DNA of 64,000 nucleotides. Origin: Notamacropus eugenii (Eukaryota > Chordata > Mammalia > Diprotodontia > Macropodidae). The first letter of the stretch is position 1. Every line of letters begins with the position of its first letter. Shown here in pieces: positions 1 to 10,215 of the stretch. The stretch spans positions 513,856,224-513,920,223 of the forward strand of contig NC_092872.1 in NCBI RefSeq assembly GCF_028372415.1, in the 5' to 3' direction. The position numbers and the translations under genes are program-made. Below the pieces are notes generated by a model. The model was not told the DNA's origin, searched no databases, and saw only the letters and a list, made by a program, of their open reading frames with translations.

Positions 1-117
1 AAGGGTTGAGAATGGTATGCTGTCAGAGACTTGGGAAGGTTTATAACAGTTACTATGGAGAGTGGCATAGCTAGTTGATTAGGGAGAAGACTGCCTTACC
101 GCATTGACGACCCAGTT

Positions 118-357
118 GAGAGGCAACTAGGTGTGTAGAGTGCTGGATTTAGAATCAGGAAGACCTGAGTTTGAATGCTGTCTCAGAAACTGGAGGCTGT
201 GTGATCCTGCGTAAATCATTTAACCTCTCTTTTCCTCAGTTTCCTCATTTCTAAAAAGGAGGTAATAATAGCATCTGCCTCTTGAGGTTGTTACGATGAT
301 CAAATAAGATACATAAAACCTGGAAAACCTTAAAGCACTACAGAAATGCCAGCTTTC
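118..357 (+). repeat. CORE-SINE (MIR/Mar-1/Mon-1 type)
   Basis: A tRNA-like head with the usual gcaactaggtg...gtagagtgctgg start is followed by 'gaagacctgagtttgaatgc', the 'tgtgtgatcctg...' core, 'tttcctcagtttcctcattt', and a 3-prime part ending in a short-repeat tail. Many diverged copies of the same family lie in this window on both strands. It is an old, non-coding Pol III-type retroposon. Confidence 0.85.
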
Positions 358-739
358 ATCATCATTGTTATTAACATAAATTTATTGCGGACCTAATCAG
401 AACAGTTTTGTGATTCTTTTTCTTGCTTCCTTCAGCAGGACACGAATAAGACCAAATGAGGTGAATGGTGGGTGCAATCCAAGGTTGGAGTTTGGCAAGG
501 TATGATTAGTGTTATGATGTGTTGGTAAGGAGTTGGAGAGGAGAGCATAGAGCGGATTTCCCTTTCCTGGACACCTTTGAACAGAAACTGTACAGCCTCT
601 TATCAGGGATGTCCTAACGGATTTCTGCTTAGGTAGTGAATGGAGAAGAAGACTTTAGAGGTCCCTAGTAATGTTGAGAGTGTAATCAGAGACCTCTGTC
701 CCCTAAAAAATGTCTGTACTTCTAAATAGATTAGATCTT
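358..739. other. Unassigned sequence
   Basis: I see no recognisable repeat, RNA gene or coding pattern in this stretch. Short open frames are broken within a few dozen codons on both strands. Confidence 0.4.
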
Positions 740-846
740 ACAGCCTCAAGGCCACATGTGGCTCTCTAGGTCCTCAAGTGCTGTCCTTCGACTGAATTCA
801 AACTTCACAGAACAAATCTAATAAAAAGATTTGTTCCCCATCCCCG
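740..846 (+). mobile_element. hAT-type MITE, half copy
   Basis: The stretch 'cctcaaggccacatgtggct' followed by 'ctctaggtcctcaagtg' and 'cagaacaaatct' matches one half of the palindromic MITE at 11622-11793. The opposite arm is missing. It is a non-autonomous DNA transposon relic with no coding capacity. Confidence 0.6.
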
Positions 847-1124
847 GAGGAGAACCTGGAAGCTGCCCTATTAATGATCTGCTCTCAGCATTTGCAAAGT
901 ATTACTCCTAGGCCATGTACCTGAAAGCAAAGTTAATGACAACATACCAGGTGGTAGATAAGAGGGTAACAATTACTGAGTTAACACCCAAAGGGCCTTT
1001 TGTGGCCCCTTCTATCAAAATGCAGCAATAGCAACTCCAAAAGTGGGATATGATGAAAATGATGCCATGCAGGGTAGATACAAGTGAGGAAGGGTGGGGT
1101 AGAGAAGCACAAGACCATGACATT
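847..1124. other. Unassigned sequence
   Basis: No repeat family, coding exon or RNA gene recognised. Confidence 0.4.
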
Positions 1125-1430
1125 TAGAGATGGAAGGGATTCTAGTGAACATCCATTCCAGGGGTCAGCAAATCATGGGCCATGGACCAGATCTGGTCTA
1201 CTAACTGTTTTGTACAGCCTGGGAGTTGAGAAGGGAAATACATTTGATTGATACTCTGTGGGCTGAATTTGGCTCATGGACTGAACTTTGCTAGCCTTTG
1301 ATTTTAGTCTAACTCCCTATATGAAGTAACTAAGGCGCATGTGACTAAAACCACTTTCCAAACATCTTACAGGCAGTAATGAGCGGAGTCAGAATTTGAA
1401 TTAAGGTCTTTTGACTTACTAAGTACTAAG
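1125..1430 (-). repeat. MIR-type CORE-SINE, antisense, split by a hAT MITE
   Basis: The left part (to about 1158) reads 'agagatggaagggattctag', the usual antisense MIR 3-prime end. The right part (from about 1301) continues with 'tctaactccc' and ends with the antisense tRNA-related end. The hAT insertion at 1159-1300 lies between them, so the SINE is older than the MITE. Confidence 0.6.
1159..1300. mobile_element. hAT-type MITE inserted in a SINE
   Basis: It starts 'caggggtcagcaaatcatgg' and ends 'ctttgctagcctttg', an inverted echo of the start. This is the cagcaaac-type terminal repeat of an abundant mammalian hAT MITE. No convincing 8-bp target duplication is left, so it is old. Confidence 0.6.
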
Positions 1431-1632
1431 GGACAGGTCACACATCAGACAGGAAGGAACATATCCTACATCTTCCAGAGCATGGCCAGGGAAAAAGGAA
1501 TACCTCATCTTTACTCTTCGTAGCATCCATGGTGGAACTTACAGCTCAGTGGAAAAGGCCTTGAACTCAGTCAGAAGATATGTATTCATATTTCAGCTGT
1601 GGGATCTTGGGTGATCAATGAATTAGCAAGAT

Positions 1633-1934
1633 TGTGCCAAGCTCTGTGCTAAGCTAAGCAATGGAGACACCCACACACCCCCACACACAAACGAAACTAT
1701 GCTTGTCCTAAGAGACTATATGTATGTATGTGTGTGTATGTATGTATACACACACGTATATGAATATACAGAACAAAGATAAGTACTAAGGAGTTTAGAA
1801 ACGGAGGGCACTGGCTGCTGAGGGCATAGGTAAGGCTTCCTGCAGAAGGTGGTGCTTGCGCTGAGTCTCCAAGGACAAGAGAGTTTCCAAGAAGTAGAGG
1901 GGAGGAGAGCATGCATTCCAGGCATGGGGACAGC
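1633..1934 (-). repeat. L2-clade LINE 3-prime part, antisense
   Basis: The antisense L2 end ('gctctgtgctaagc') is followed by a (TG/TA) microsatellite and then 'gtaaggcttcctgcagaagg' and 'gcattccaggcatgggg', an antisense phrase that recurs in other L2-like copies of this window. It is an old truncated LINE with no coding potential. Confidence 0.6.
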
Positions 1935-2095
1935 TGGTGCCTCTGAGCCTCCTTTCCCTAATCTATAAAGTGGCAATTATAAAACTTGGCCTTCCCTCCC
2001 TCGGAGGGCTGTAAAGATCGTATTAAATAATAGACATATATTTCTTTGTGAACTTTAAAGTGCTCCATAAATGCCGGCTAGATTATTTTAAAGTA
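1935..2095 (+). repeat. CORE-SINE, 3-prime half
   Basis: 'cctccttt...aatctataaagtgg' is followed by 'cctcggagggctgtaaagat' and a 'gtgctccataaatgccggct' end, which matches the 3-prime half of the Mar-1/Mon-1 CORE-SINE. The tRNA head is absent. Confidence 0.65.
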
Positions 2096-2204
2096 AATGT
2101 TCCTGTGCTCCCACAGTATGTATTCAGGGCTTGGCTCTCTCCTGACTTATCTTGCTCCAAGGTTCGTGATAAATCATTTTTCACAAAATTTTGTATTAAT
2201 GGGT

Positions 2205-2705
2205 AACTTATAGAATCGCTGAAGGTAAGAGCTCCAGGGGACCTTAGAGACCCTCTAGGAGGCAGCTCTTTGGGGCAGTAGACAGAGCATTTGGCCTGGA
2301 GTCAGCAAGAGCTGAGTTCAAATACAGTATCACACTTACTAGCTGGGTGACCCTGGGCAAGTCACTTAAAATCTTGGCTTGTTTCCTCAACTATAAAATA
2401 GGTATAATAATAGCACCTACCTTTCAGGGTTGTCATAAGTCTCAAATGAAGTAATACTTGCATGGTAATATTTGTAGAAATCTTTTAGCATATTACCTGG
2501 CATAAAGTGGGTGCTATTTAAATGCTTACTCTCTTCTCTTTATCTCATCCAACTTCCTCATTCTATGGAGGAGAAACTGAGGCCCAGAGAAGTGACTAGA
2601 TCAATATTTCACAGCTTGTAAGTAGCAGAGCTAAGGTTCGGCAGATCTTGCATTGAACTCTAAGACTGAGTCCGGATCTCATGCCCTTTCTACTACTGCA
2701 CCAAC
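2205..2705 (-). repeat. MIR-type SINE, antisense, interrupted by a CORE-SINE
   Basis: The left part is 'atagaatcgctgaaggtaag' to about 2260. The right part (from about 2534) is 'catccaacttcctcattcta' with 'gagaaactgaggcccagaga'. The two parts make one antisense MIR copy once the forward CORE-SINE at 2261-2533 is taken out. Confidence 0.6.
2261..2533 (+). repeat. CORE-SINE inserted in an older SINE
   Basis: A complete-looking element: head 'ggggcagtagacagagcatt', core 'agctgggtgaccctgggcaa', and tail 'tgggtgctatttaaatgctt'. Its position inside an antisense MIR gives the order of the two insertions. Confidence 0.75.
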
Positions 2706-2771
2706 CTATCTCTAAAAGCAACTCTCCACCAATAGATAAGCAGGTCCGGACAGCACAAATTATAGAAAGTA

Positions 2772-2773
<2 letters not shown>

Positions 2774-2828
<55 letters not shown>
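2774..2828. repeat. (TG)27 microsatellite
   Basis: An uninterrupted TG dinucleotide run of 55 bases. Open frames across it on either strand are artefacts of the repeat. Confidence 0.98.
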
Positions 2829-2833
<5 letters not shown>

Positions 2834-2844
2834 ATCACTGAACT

Positions 2845-2960
2845 TCCTGGGTCAGAAATCCTGGGTACTGGCCCTGCTACTGAGTATGACACTGGAAAAG
2901 TCACTTAAGAACTCTAGGGCTCAGTTTCTTCATTAAAAAACAACTACAAGAGGTGTTGAT
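2845..2960 (+). repeat. MIR-type SINE fragment
   Basis: 'gaaatcctgggtactggccc', 'gaaaagtcacttaagaactc' and 'gggctcagtttcttc' are the core of a forward MIR copy, directly after the (TG)n array. Confidence 0.55.
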
Positions 2961-3139
2961 AGGTGTAAGGTGTAAGATAGGAAATGGAAGTTGCTGAGGT
3001 ATATTTGGAGACTATAGACCTAAAATTGTCTGCTTTTGCTACAGATTTTTAGTGAATGACCCAGGCAGTGCAGGGTTCTGGAAATAGCACTATGCTGGGC
3101 TTGATGAGAGCTGAGGCTTGCGGATATCTTGAGTTCAGG

Positions 3140-3282
3140 AGGAAGGAAGGAAGGAAGGAAGGAAAGAAGGAAGGAAGGAAGTAAATGAAAAGAAAGAAGA
3201 ACGGAAAGAAGGAAGAGAAGGAAGGAAGAGAGAGAAGAAAGAAGGAAGGAAAGAAAGGAAGGAAGGAAAAAAGAAAGAAAAC
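3140..3282. repeat. Purine tract, (GGAA)n/(GAAA)n
   Basis: About 140 bases of nearly pure A and G on the + strand, made of GGAA and GAAA units with few interruptions. No coding meaning. Tracts of this kind can form triplex DNA. Confidence 0.95.
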
Positions 3283-3369
3283 ATTAGTCTTGCTGCTAGA
3301 GGCCTAGATTCTATGTCTTGTCTCTGATTCTACTATGTGTGGCCCCAGATATTAGGAGGAAACTGTAGA

Positions 3370-4810
3370 AATTGGCAGTGGGATCCCTGCCAATTGGACA
3401 CCTCAGGTCCAATTACTGGAGATGGCCTTTGGAGTCTTTAACAACAGAGATTCCTCTAGGGCACCCTCTTAGAGCCACTTGGGCAGTGGGGAAACTTGCT
3501 TTTGATGCCACATGGAGGGTCACTGGTCCAAGGAGTGCCCCTCTAAGATGCCCCCCATTGCCAGAGGGAGCCCCAGGAACCAATGCCCATAGAACCATGC
3601 CCATGTCACCAGGAGGGACATTGGAGGAAGGATTGTCCCCGAGGTTGGAAAAGTGGTAGAGCCACCTTCTAGTACCCTGTCCTCCAGTCTTCTTAAGACT
3701 CAGAATGATGGGAAAGCCTAGTGCTTGGCAGCGCTCCCACTTTCTCCATCTCTCACACTGAGACCTGGACAAAAAATCAAGGCTGAAGGTAAGGTTGCCT
3801 ACTTTAACATGACTGCCTTCTCTGTTTTAACCAATTACTCTGGCCCTACCCATCCCTTGACCCGTAGGGTCATGGGCATCAAAGGGGAAACTAAGAGATG
3901 TCTCCAGACATACTGCCCCCCTGCCCTGCCTAATTGAGGAACCAATTTTCTCTAGTTAAGCCTCCCATCTCCCTTTTCCCTTGTTCACCAGATCTCCCCA
4001 TGTTTGCTTGAAAGTGTGAGAGACAGTTGAGCCAGTGGTTTGAGATCAGAGAATTCCTGGGCAAGCTATTTCTGCCACCCCAGATGTTGTTTGCCTCCCA
4101 GACCCTAAAGTGTTACCCTGCTGCAACCATTAATTGCTATTCAAGGGCCTGACTCAGACCAGGCTAAAGCTTTCGAGACTCTGAAAACTAAAGTGACCAT
4201 CACTCCAGCATTAGTTCTCCTAATCTAGAAAAACCTTTCACTCTGTATGTTGATGAAAGGAGAAGACAGGCTTTGGGTGTCCTAATCTAGTCCACAGGAC
4301 GTGATCCCAGGCTGGTTGCCTATTTTTCAAAGTAATTAGGCTCTGTGGCTGCTACAGCCATTATAGCACCCACCAGAACCCTAAAGCTAGGGGAAAATAA
4401 AAGAGTAAAAGTTTTTACTAACTCAAAATATGCTGTCCATGTTCTACGTGCCCATGGAGAAATTTGGAAAGAAAGGGGATATCTGACAGCAAAAAAACTC
4501 CCCTATTAAACATGCCCTTTTATGTTTTGACCTTGCCTTAGTTGTCTTTAATTCCCTCCAGGGAAATCTTTTCTCTATACTCCTTTTGTGCTTGCTTGGT
4601 TCTTGTTGATTTAACCTCCTTGCCAGGTTTGTCTCTTCCACAGTTGAAGTCATCAACTTCCAGATGACTGCTCAGGCTATGTACCCCTTGAAGAGGACCC
4701 AGAGAGGAAGAGACAGTTCTAGGCCCCTTGCCAGCAGAAAGCAGCTTCAGAAACCAACATCTTCTCCCCTTACCCCAAAAGAATTTGGGTCCCATCTGTT
4801 TGAGGGGGGA
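3370..4810 (+). mobile_element. Gammaretrovirus-like ERV fossil, internal part
   Basis: A broken copy of an endogenous retrovirus. Retroviral protease-like sequence is recognisable around 3780-3900 and reverse transcriptase/RNase H-like sequence around 4145-4420, both of gammaretroviral flavour. The internal part ends in a purine tract just before the LTR at 4811. Much of gag, pol and env is missing and the coding parts carry many breaks, so it is an old fossil with no complete gene. The left edge is uncertain and no 5-prime LTR is seen upstream. Confidence 0.65.
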
Positions 4811-5300
4811 ATGATAGGGTATAGAGTCTGGGAACCTCCTTGAACTCCCCTTGAATCTTCCCACTTAATCTGGCTTTTCATGGCAAATTCTGTTACCCTT
4901 AACCTAGCCTGGCCCTCCATTGTCTGTTATCTCCGATTGCCTCCAGTAGTTTTGTACCCTTGATCACATCAGAATCCCACTCTCTTGATTCTGACCTGTA
5001 CTCACCCCAGTGCCATTAAGATCCTACTTGGACTCCTCCTCAAGACCCTCCCTAAACTCCTCCTCCCATCACCCCAGACTACTAGACCATCTCCCACATC
5101 CCTCCCACAGTCTTTCTGTATATAAGATCCTTCTTGTCTCTGTGCTCTGATTCAATCTGGCTCGCTTGTCAATATAAGCATCACAAGTGGTTAGGCTTCT
5201 TAAGGATCAATCCAATATGGTGGATGTTTAATAATCTTTGTTTTAGTTTGGCTGAGAACAAAAAGTAGACATGTAATTTCACCAGGGTGGGGAGCTCCCA
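4811..5300 (+). mobile_element. 3-prime LTR of the ERV fossil
   Basis: It begins TGATAGGG right after a 'gaggggggaa' purine tract, the arrangement at the start of gammaretroviral 3-prime LTRs. A TATA-like 'tctgtatataagatcc' lies near 5115 and a weakened polyadenylation region ('tttaataatctttg') near 5227. Most of it aligns with the reverse complement of the solo LTR at 15956-16537, which confirms the family. The last 60 bases align poorly, so the right edge is approximate. Confidence 0.7.
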
Positions 5301-5349
5301 GTAAGCCATTCCTTCTACTAGTGCTTCTTGGAAGTTCCTTTTCAATTTC

Positions 5350-5490
5350 TAGTCTTAAAGAGTTGCCTGGGCCTCTGAGAGGTTAAGTGATTTGCCCAGA
5401 GTCACCTGACTGCAATGTATGCATGGTAAAACTTGAACCCAGGTCTTCTCAACTTTGAGACCTGCTTTCTATCCACTATGCTATTCCTCT
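5350..5490 (-). repeat. MIR-type SINE, antisense
   Basis: 'gagaggttaagtgatttgcc', 'gaacccaggtcttctc' and 'tatccactatgctattcctc' are the antisense core and tRNA-end phrases of the family. Confidence 0.7.
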
Positions 5491-5587
5491 CTATCTAGAA
5501 GAATCAAACGAGTCATCCCAATACTTCTTACTTCACAGCATTTTGGTGAGGATTGTAGTTTGTAAATGGTAGAGTGTATTTATAAAC

Positions 5588-5710
5588 AAGTATTTCCTTA
5601 ACTATTCCACAGAACCCTACTATTCTATAGGCTACGATTAAGGGGACTAAGAAATGCCAATGCTTCAAAAACTGTGTGATCTTATCTGTGTGGCAGTCCT
5701 CTTTCCAAGT
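5588..5710 (-). repeat. Unnamed repeat, copy A of an inverted pair
   Basis: The reverse complement of this 123-bp block matches 8611-8732 with about 14 differences by hand alignment (near 88-89 percent). Shared phrases include 'cacacagataagatcaca' and 'agtccccttaatc'. I do not recognise the family. Outside the block the two copies do not align. Confidence 0.7.
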
Positions 5711-5714
5711 CTTA

Positions 5715-5865
5715 TCAGCAAGTCAACAAACATTTATTAAGTATTGCTAGATGCCAGGCACTGTACTAAGTGCTGAGGATATAGAGAAAGGCAAAAGACA
5801 GATTGCCTTCAAAGAACTCAGAGCTTAATGGGGGAGACTACCTTCAAACAACCATGTTCACATGT
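5715..5865 (-). repeat. L2 3-prime end, antisense
   Basis: 'caacaaacatttattaag', 'gatgccaggcactgtactaa' and 'aatgggggagactac' are the reverse complement of the L2 3-prime end. Confidence 0.75.
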
Positions 5866-5879
5866 ATACAATCTATACC

Positions 5880-5945
5880 TCTGTCTATAGATCTATATCT
5901 GTCTATCTATCTGTCTATCTACCTATCTACCTATCTATCTATCAT
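5880..5945. repeat. (CTAT)n microsatellite
   Basis: Tetranucleotide CTAT/CTGT array with minor interruptions, at the end of the L2 tail. Confidence 0.95.
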
Positions 5946-5961
5946 CTATGTGTGTATACAT

Positions 5962-6270
5962 ATGTTGTCCTTTGTTCTCAAAGGGGACTAAAATAACCCA
6001 CTATGAGAGAGTCAAGTTTCAATGTGCCAGACTGGCTGATTAGACCCAATACAAGCTCAGAATGCTCTACTGCAGGTCAGGCACAAATAGTCCATGTGAG
6101 CATTGGGGATGGATTCTCTAAATGTGCACATCTCACATTTCTTTTGAGCTTTTTCAATTCTGCCTTGCTCATAGAACATAGCACCTTCTCTGATGATGGA
6201 ACACCATCCTGGGAGGTCCTGTGCCTGTGTCTCTCATCTCATGTAATCAATTCCAAAGTGCATGTATGTA
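5962..6270 (-). repeat. RTE-type LINE/SINE 3-prime tail, antisense
   Basis: 'tgttgtcctttgttctcaaa' at the left edge is the reverse complement of an RTE-family 3-prime end; the same end occurs on the + strand near 58290. The rest ('ccatgtgagcattggggatg' and beyond) fits the body of such a tail but is diverged. Confidence 0.5.
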
Positions 6271-6299
6271 TATGTATATATTTGTGTGTGTGTGTCTAG

Positions 6300-6628
6300 C
6301 TATAGATAATCAACAGAAGGAAGGCACCAGTATTGAGGGAGTTCAGGAAAGGATTCTTATAAAAGATGGGATTTTGGCTGGAACTTGAAGGCAGTCAGAG
6401 AAAGCAAGAAGAAGAGATGGAGTGAAAGAATGCCAGGTAGGGGAGACAGACAATGAAAACTCACTGTCAGGAGATGGAGTGTCTTGTGCAAGGAATAGCC
6501 AGATGGCCAGTGTCATTGGATAGTAGATTAAATGGGAGATGAGTAAGGTTAAAGAAGACCAGAAAGGTAGAAAGGATCATAAATGATCCTGGAGGTGAGA
6601 GGGATCCAGTGGAGTTGACTGAATGAAG

Positions 6629-6696
<68 letters not shown>

Positions 6697-7232
6697 GACT
6701 TGTATTTTATGAAGATTAATTTCACAGCTGAGAGGAGGATAGACTGGAGTGGGGAGAGACTTGAGGCAGGGCCACCAAGCAGTAGGCTAGTGCTGTAATT
6801 TAGGCACAAAGGGATAAGGGCCTACACCAGAGTAATGGCAGTGTCAGAGGAAAGAAGGGGGCATACATAAGAGATGCCACAAAAGTAAAGTTGACAGAAA
6901 TTCCCCACAGAATGGATATGAGGAGGTGGGAGAGAATGAGGAGTTGAAAATGACACCTAGGTTGTGGGCTCAAGTAATGGAGAGGATGATGGTGCCCTTG
7001 ACAGTAACAGTGAAGTTTGGAAGGGAGATGATTTGGAGTAGAAGCTTAAGATGGCTACAGATCATCCAGATCAAGATTCTAATAAGCTGTTAGAGAGACC
7101 AGTTTCTGGACAATAGGAGTGATGTTAGTGGATCTGAGATTCATCAGTGTAGAGATGATGGTTGAAACCATGTGAGCTGATGACATCACCAAGTGAAATG
7201 GCTTAAAAGGAGAAGAGGGCACCATGAGCAGA
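6300..7232 (-). repeat. L2-clade LINE, antisense, long relic
   Basis: Antisense phrases of the L2 family run in order: 'ggaacttgaaggcagtcaga', 'gagatggagtgtcttgtgca', 'gatcctggaggtgagaggga', 'gaggagttgaaaatgacacc' and 'gagctgatgacatcaccaag'. A (TG)n array splits it. It probably continues the L2 end at 5715-5865, separated by the RTE-type insertion. No coding frame survives. Confidence 0.6.
6631..6692. repeat. (TG)31 microsatellite
   Basis: Uninterrupted 62-base TG run inside the antisense L2 relic. Confidence 0.98.
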
Positions 7233-8610
7233 CCTGTCATTGCTCTGAAAGCCTTCCCCTAGGTCTTTTAATATTTTGTGGTCACCAATGGAACACTTGG
7301 GAGGCCATTTATTTATATGTCCCTGATGGCTTTTAAGTCACACATAAGTGTAACACCCTTCTCCAGAGACTTTAGAGGAGTTCCCTGAAGAAAAGCCCAA
7401 GACACCATTCATGGAGGAAGACTGGCTGAGAGACCTTTGAACCTATGAAGTTGCACACATGTGAAGGGACTTTGAAGAGTAAAGGGGAACAAAGGGGCCC
7501 TTAGGACAGATGGGAAGGTACAGCCTTTTAATGGAAGATCTCAGAGCTTCAAGGATGGAAAACTGACCTCTCTACATTTCCCTCGGTTCCCAGGATCTGC
7601 ACTCCTAGAGACTGCTAAGAGGGACTTCTCTTGTAACATCATTCTCCCCTTGGTTGAGCCGAGATTTTCTCTTCCCTGAATGGAAGAGCCTATTAATTCT
7701 TATGTACTCTATCAGCCAACCCAATCAATATGATTTTTACTGTATTGCTTGCTTGGATAAATGTTTGCTTGCTATCATGATTGTCTTTTATATGTGTTTG
7801 GGGGGAAGTAGAGTAATTCTGGAATGAATAGAATAGATTCAATTAGTGCTCAGTTTAGGGGACAGACCTTGTGGCAAAGCAACAGAGGGAACAACGAACT
7901 CCAGCACCTGATTTTAAGTTCACCTGCTAATCATGGGAGAGGTCAATAAAGAACAGAGAAAGTGTCATCATTGAACCTGCATTCACCCATAGAGTCTCAC
8001 TAGTCCAACCTTATAAGCCCTTTAGCAAAAATAAAAGAGAAAAACTCAGGAGAACAATGGCATAGCTTGCATATGTCCTGGGCCTCTCTACCCATGGCAC
8101 TCAACCTTGGTCTGGTACAAAGGAGACACTTCAGTCATGTGAAATACCCCAGATTCCATCACATAAGTTATCCCATTACAGGACGCAGCCTCTTTACACC
8201 CACCATGTGTCTTTCTATTACCCCATCACCTGCTATTTTGATTCTGCTGAGATCATACTATACCCCAAATTTTAAAACAAGGAATAATTTCCCAGGGACA
8301 GTATGAAAAGAAAGGCTCTTTTTCCCTTGAATCTGAAGAGGAGATACAGGATGGGAATTTATAGGGAAGATAGTTGTGTCTCACAGTGGTGTTTAGTCTC
8401 TGGTTGTGGAAGCAGAATCAGGCAGTGAAGACAGGTTCTTTTGCTGAAGGGTCCAGGTACCACAGGACAAGAAAGGGACATGAAAACTACAGGCAACTAA
8501 AAGTCTTAGTTTAAGTCAAAGACACGGCAGCATACATGGAGAATGTGTGTGGAGCTGGAGAGTTGCAAAAAAAGTGAGGCATATTCAAGGTTTCTTGACT
8601 GACTGAAAAC
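7233..8610. other. Unassigned block, possibly an old LTR in part
   Basis: No exon or named repeat recognised. The part at about 7560-7790 has features found in LTRs (a pyrimidine-rich stretch, then 'ataaatgtttgcttgc'), but I see no matching copy and no edges, so I do not call one. Confidence 0.35.
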
Positions 8611-8732
8611 ACTTGGAAAGAGGGTTGCCACACAGATAAGATCACAACTTTTGAAGTGTTGGCATTTCATAGTCCCCTTAATCATAGCCTATAGAATGGC
8701 AGGGTTCTATGGAGTAGTTAAGGAAACACTTG
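8611..8732 (+). repeat. Unnamed repeat, copy B of an inverted pair
   Basis: Begins 'acttggaaagagggttgcca' and ends 'ttaaggaaacactt'. It matches the reverse complement of 5588-5710. The spacing between the arms is about 2.9 kb. Confidence 0.7.
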
Positions 8733-8977
8733 TTAAACCTTACTACCAGTCTAAGAAATTTCTGAGACCAGCGAGGTCACTAGGATGGTCTGAGCCTAGT
8801 CACTATCCATAGGCCCATTATGGCCCAACAATGCCAGAGAATGCTCTTTACTTGTGAGTATGACAATAACCTTAATTTCTTGTATTTTTCTTCATAATTT
8901 TCCTGACCATTTAATATCTTTAGAGTATTCCATAACCTTACCAAGAATCAGCCTTTATAGATTCCAGTAATATATTT
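8733..8977. other. Unassigned sequence
   Basis: Nothing recognised. A+T-rich in the second half. Confidence 0.4.
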
Positions 8978-9240
8978 AGGGGCAGCTAGGTGACACAGTA
9001 GATAGAACTCTGAACCTGGAGTGATAAGGACCTTAGCCATGAATGAAGTGAGTGACACTGGGCTAGTCACTTAATCCCTATATGCCTCAGTTTCTTCATC
9101 AGTTAAATGGGGATAATAATAAAACCTGCCTCCAGGGTTGTTGTGAAGATCACATGAAGTGATACGCACTTTGCAAACCTTATAGCGCTATATAAATGCT
9201 AGGTACCATCCTCCTCCTCCTCCTCATCTTCTTCATGGTT
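8978..9240 (+). repeat. CORE-SINE, nearly full length
   Basis: Head 'ggggcagctaggtgacacag', core 'ctgggctagtcacttaatcc', 3-prime part 'ccagggttgttgtgaagatc' and 'atataaatgctaggtacc', then a TCC-rich tail. It is one of the best preserved copies of the family here. Confidence 0.85.
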
Positions 9241-9861
9241 GTTATTTAAAGATCCAAAAGTACTCCATGGCCAAATTAGACGAGGGACCTTCTTTATTTA
9301 ATATGTAGAGACTTGCTCCTTCCCACAACCAACTTTTGCTATACCCCATCCCTTCTCAGGAGTTAAGGAATGACTAAATTGATAACTAATAAGGTGAAGA
9401 ACTGAAAAGTTTGTTGAATTAAATTAAATTAAGAAGCGACTTCTAATAGGAGTTTTTGCATTTTTAATAGATGACTCTGACTTACCCAAGAGTCTTTCTG
9501 GTGCAAAGGGTTAAAGCTATGATAGCAAAATGACAAGAAGTAGGGCTAGTGTTCCAAGGCAGGAGACTGAGCTGAACATTCACCTCCTCTCTCAGAAAAT
9601 AAACCACAAGTACCCTCACAGGCTACTTACACACAAGGTCAGTCTTGCTGACTAAGAGTAGCAAATCATACACTTAGAGGACTGTAAATGCTACTTCAGT
9701 TTGTTATTTATTTTTAATATGTATGTTTTCAGGGAATATAGTTCATGGAATTGAGAAATAATTTCAATAGGATTTATTCCATCCATTCTTTTTACAAAGG
9801 AAGCCCAGTGGAGGGACATTCCTCTTACTCATATCCATAGAAAGGAAATCATTTGTGCTAA
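9241..9861. other. Unassigned, A+T-rich
   Basis: No recognisable repeat or gene. A short 'aattaaattaaatt' run lies near 9418. Confidence 0.4.
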
Positions 9862-10215
9862 AAGTAGAGTCAGAGGACTTCATTTCAGTTCCCAACTCTT
9901 CCCCTTGCTACTTATGTTACCCCTGGCAAGTAACTTATTCTCTTTGGGCCTCAGTTTCCTTATCTGCAAAATTAAACTAGATGCCCTCTGACATTCTCTC
10001 TAGCTCCAACTCTATGAGCACAAAGTTTTAGATCTGGAAAGAACCTTAGAGATTATCTGGTCCAACCCCTTTGTTTTCCATGGCTGAGGATTCTAGAGGA
10101 CTGTACGATTCTAAAATGAGGCACAAAAAGATGAAGCAATTCCCCCAAGGTCACACAGTAGCATCCTCCAGGAGATGAATCCAGCTTCAGGGGTCCATGC
10201 AATATATTGCTTTGC
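9862..10215. repeat. Two MIR-type SINEs, head to head
   Basis: 9862-10020 is forward ('cctcagtttccttatctgca' then 'ctctagctccaactctatga'). 10021-10215 is antisense ('agatctggaaagaaccttag', then 'aaggtcacacagtagca'). The two old copies abut with opposite polarity. Confidence 0.65.

Noticed and set aside
2774-2828. CRISPR-like or phased repeat arrays
   Set aside because: All arrays here are mono- to tetranucleotide runs without spacers, and the window is vertebrate.
5100-5135. A host promoter at the TATA-like sequence 'tctgtatataagatcc'
   Set aside because: It lies in the LTR of the retroviral fossil and is explained by that; no host transcript start is supported.
7233-7930. A solo LTR of another retroviral family
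   Set aside because: Only texture and one weak polyadenylation-like word support it; there is no second copy, no clear ends and no target duplication.
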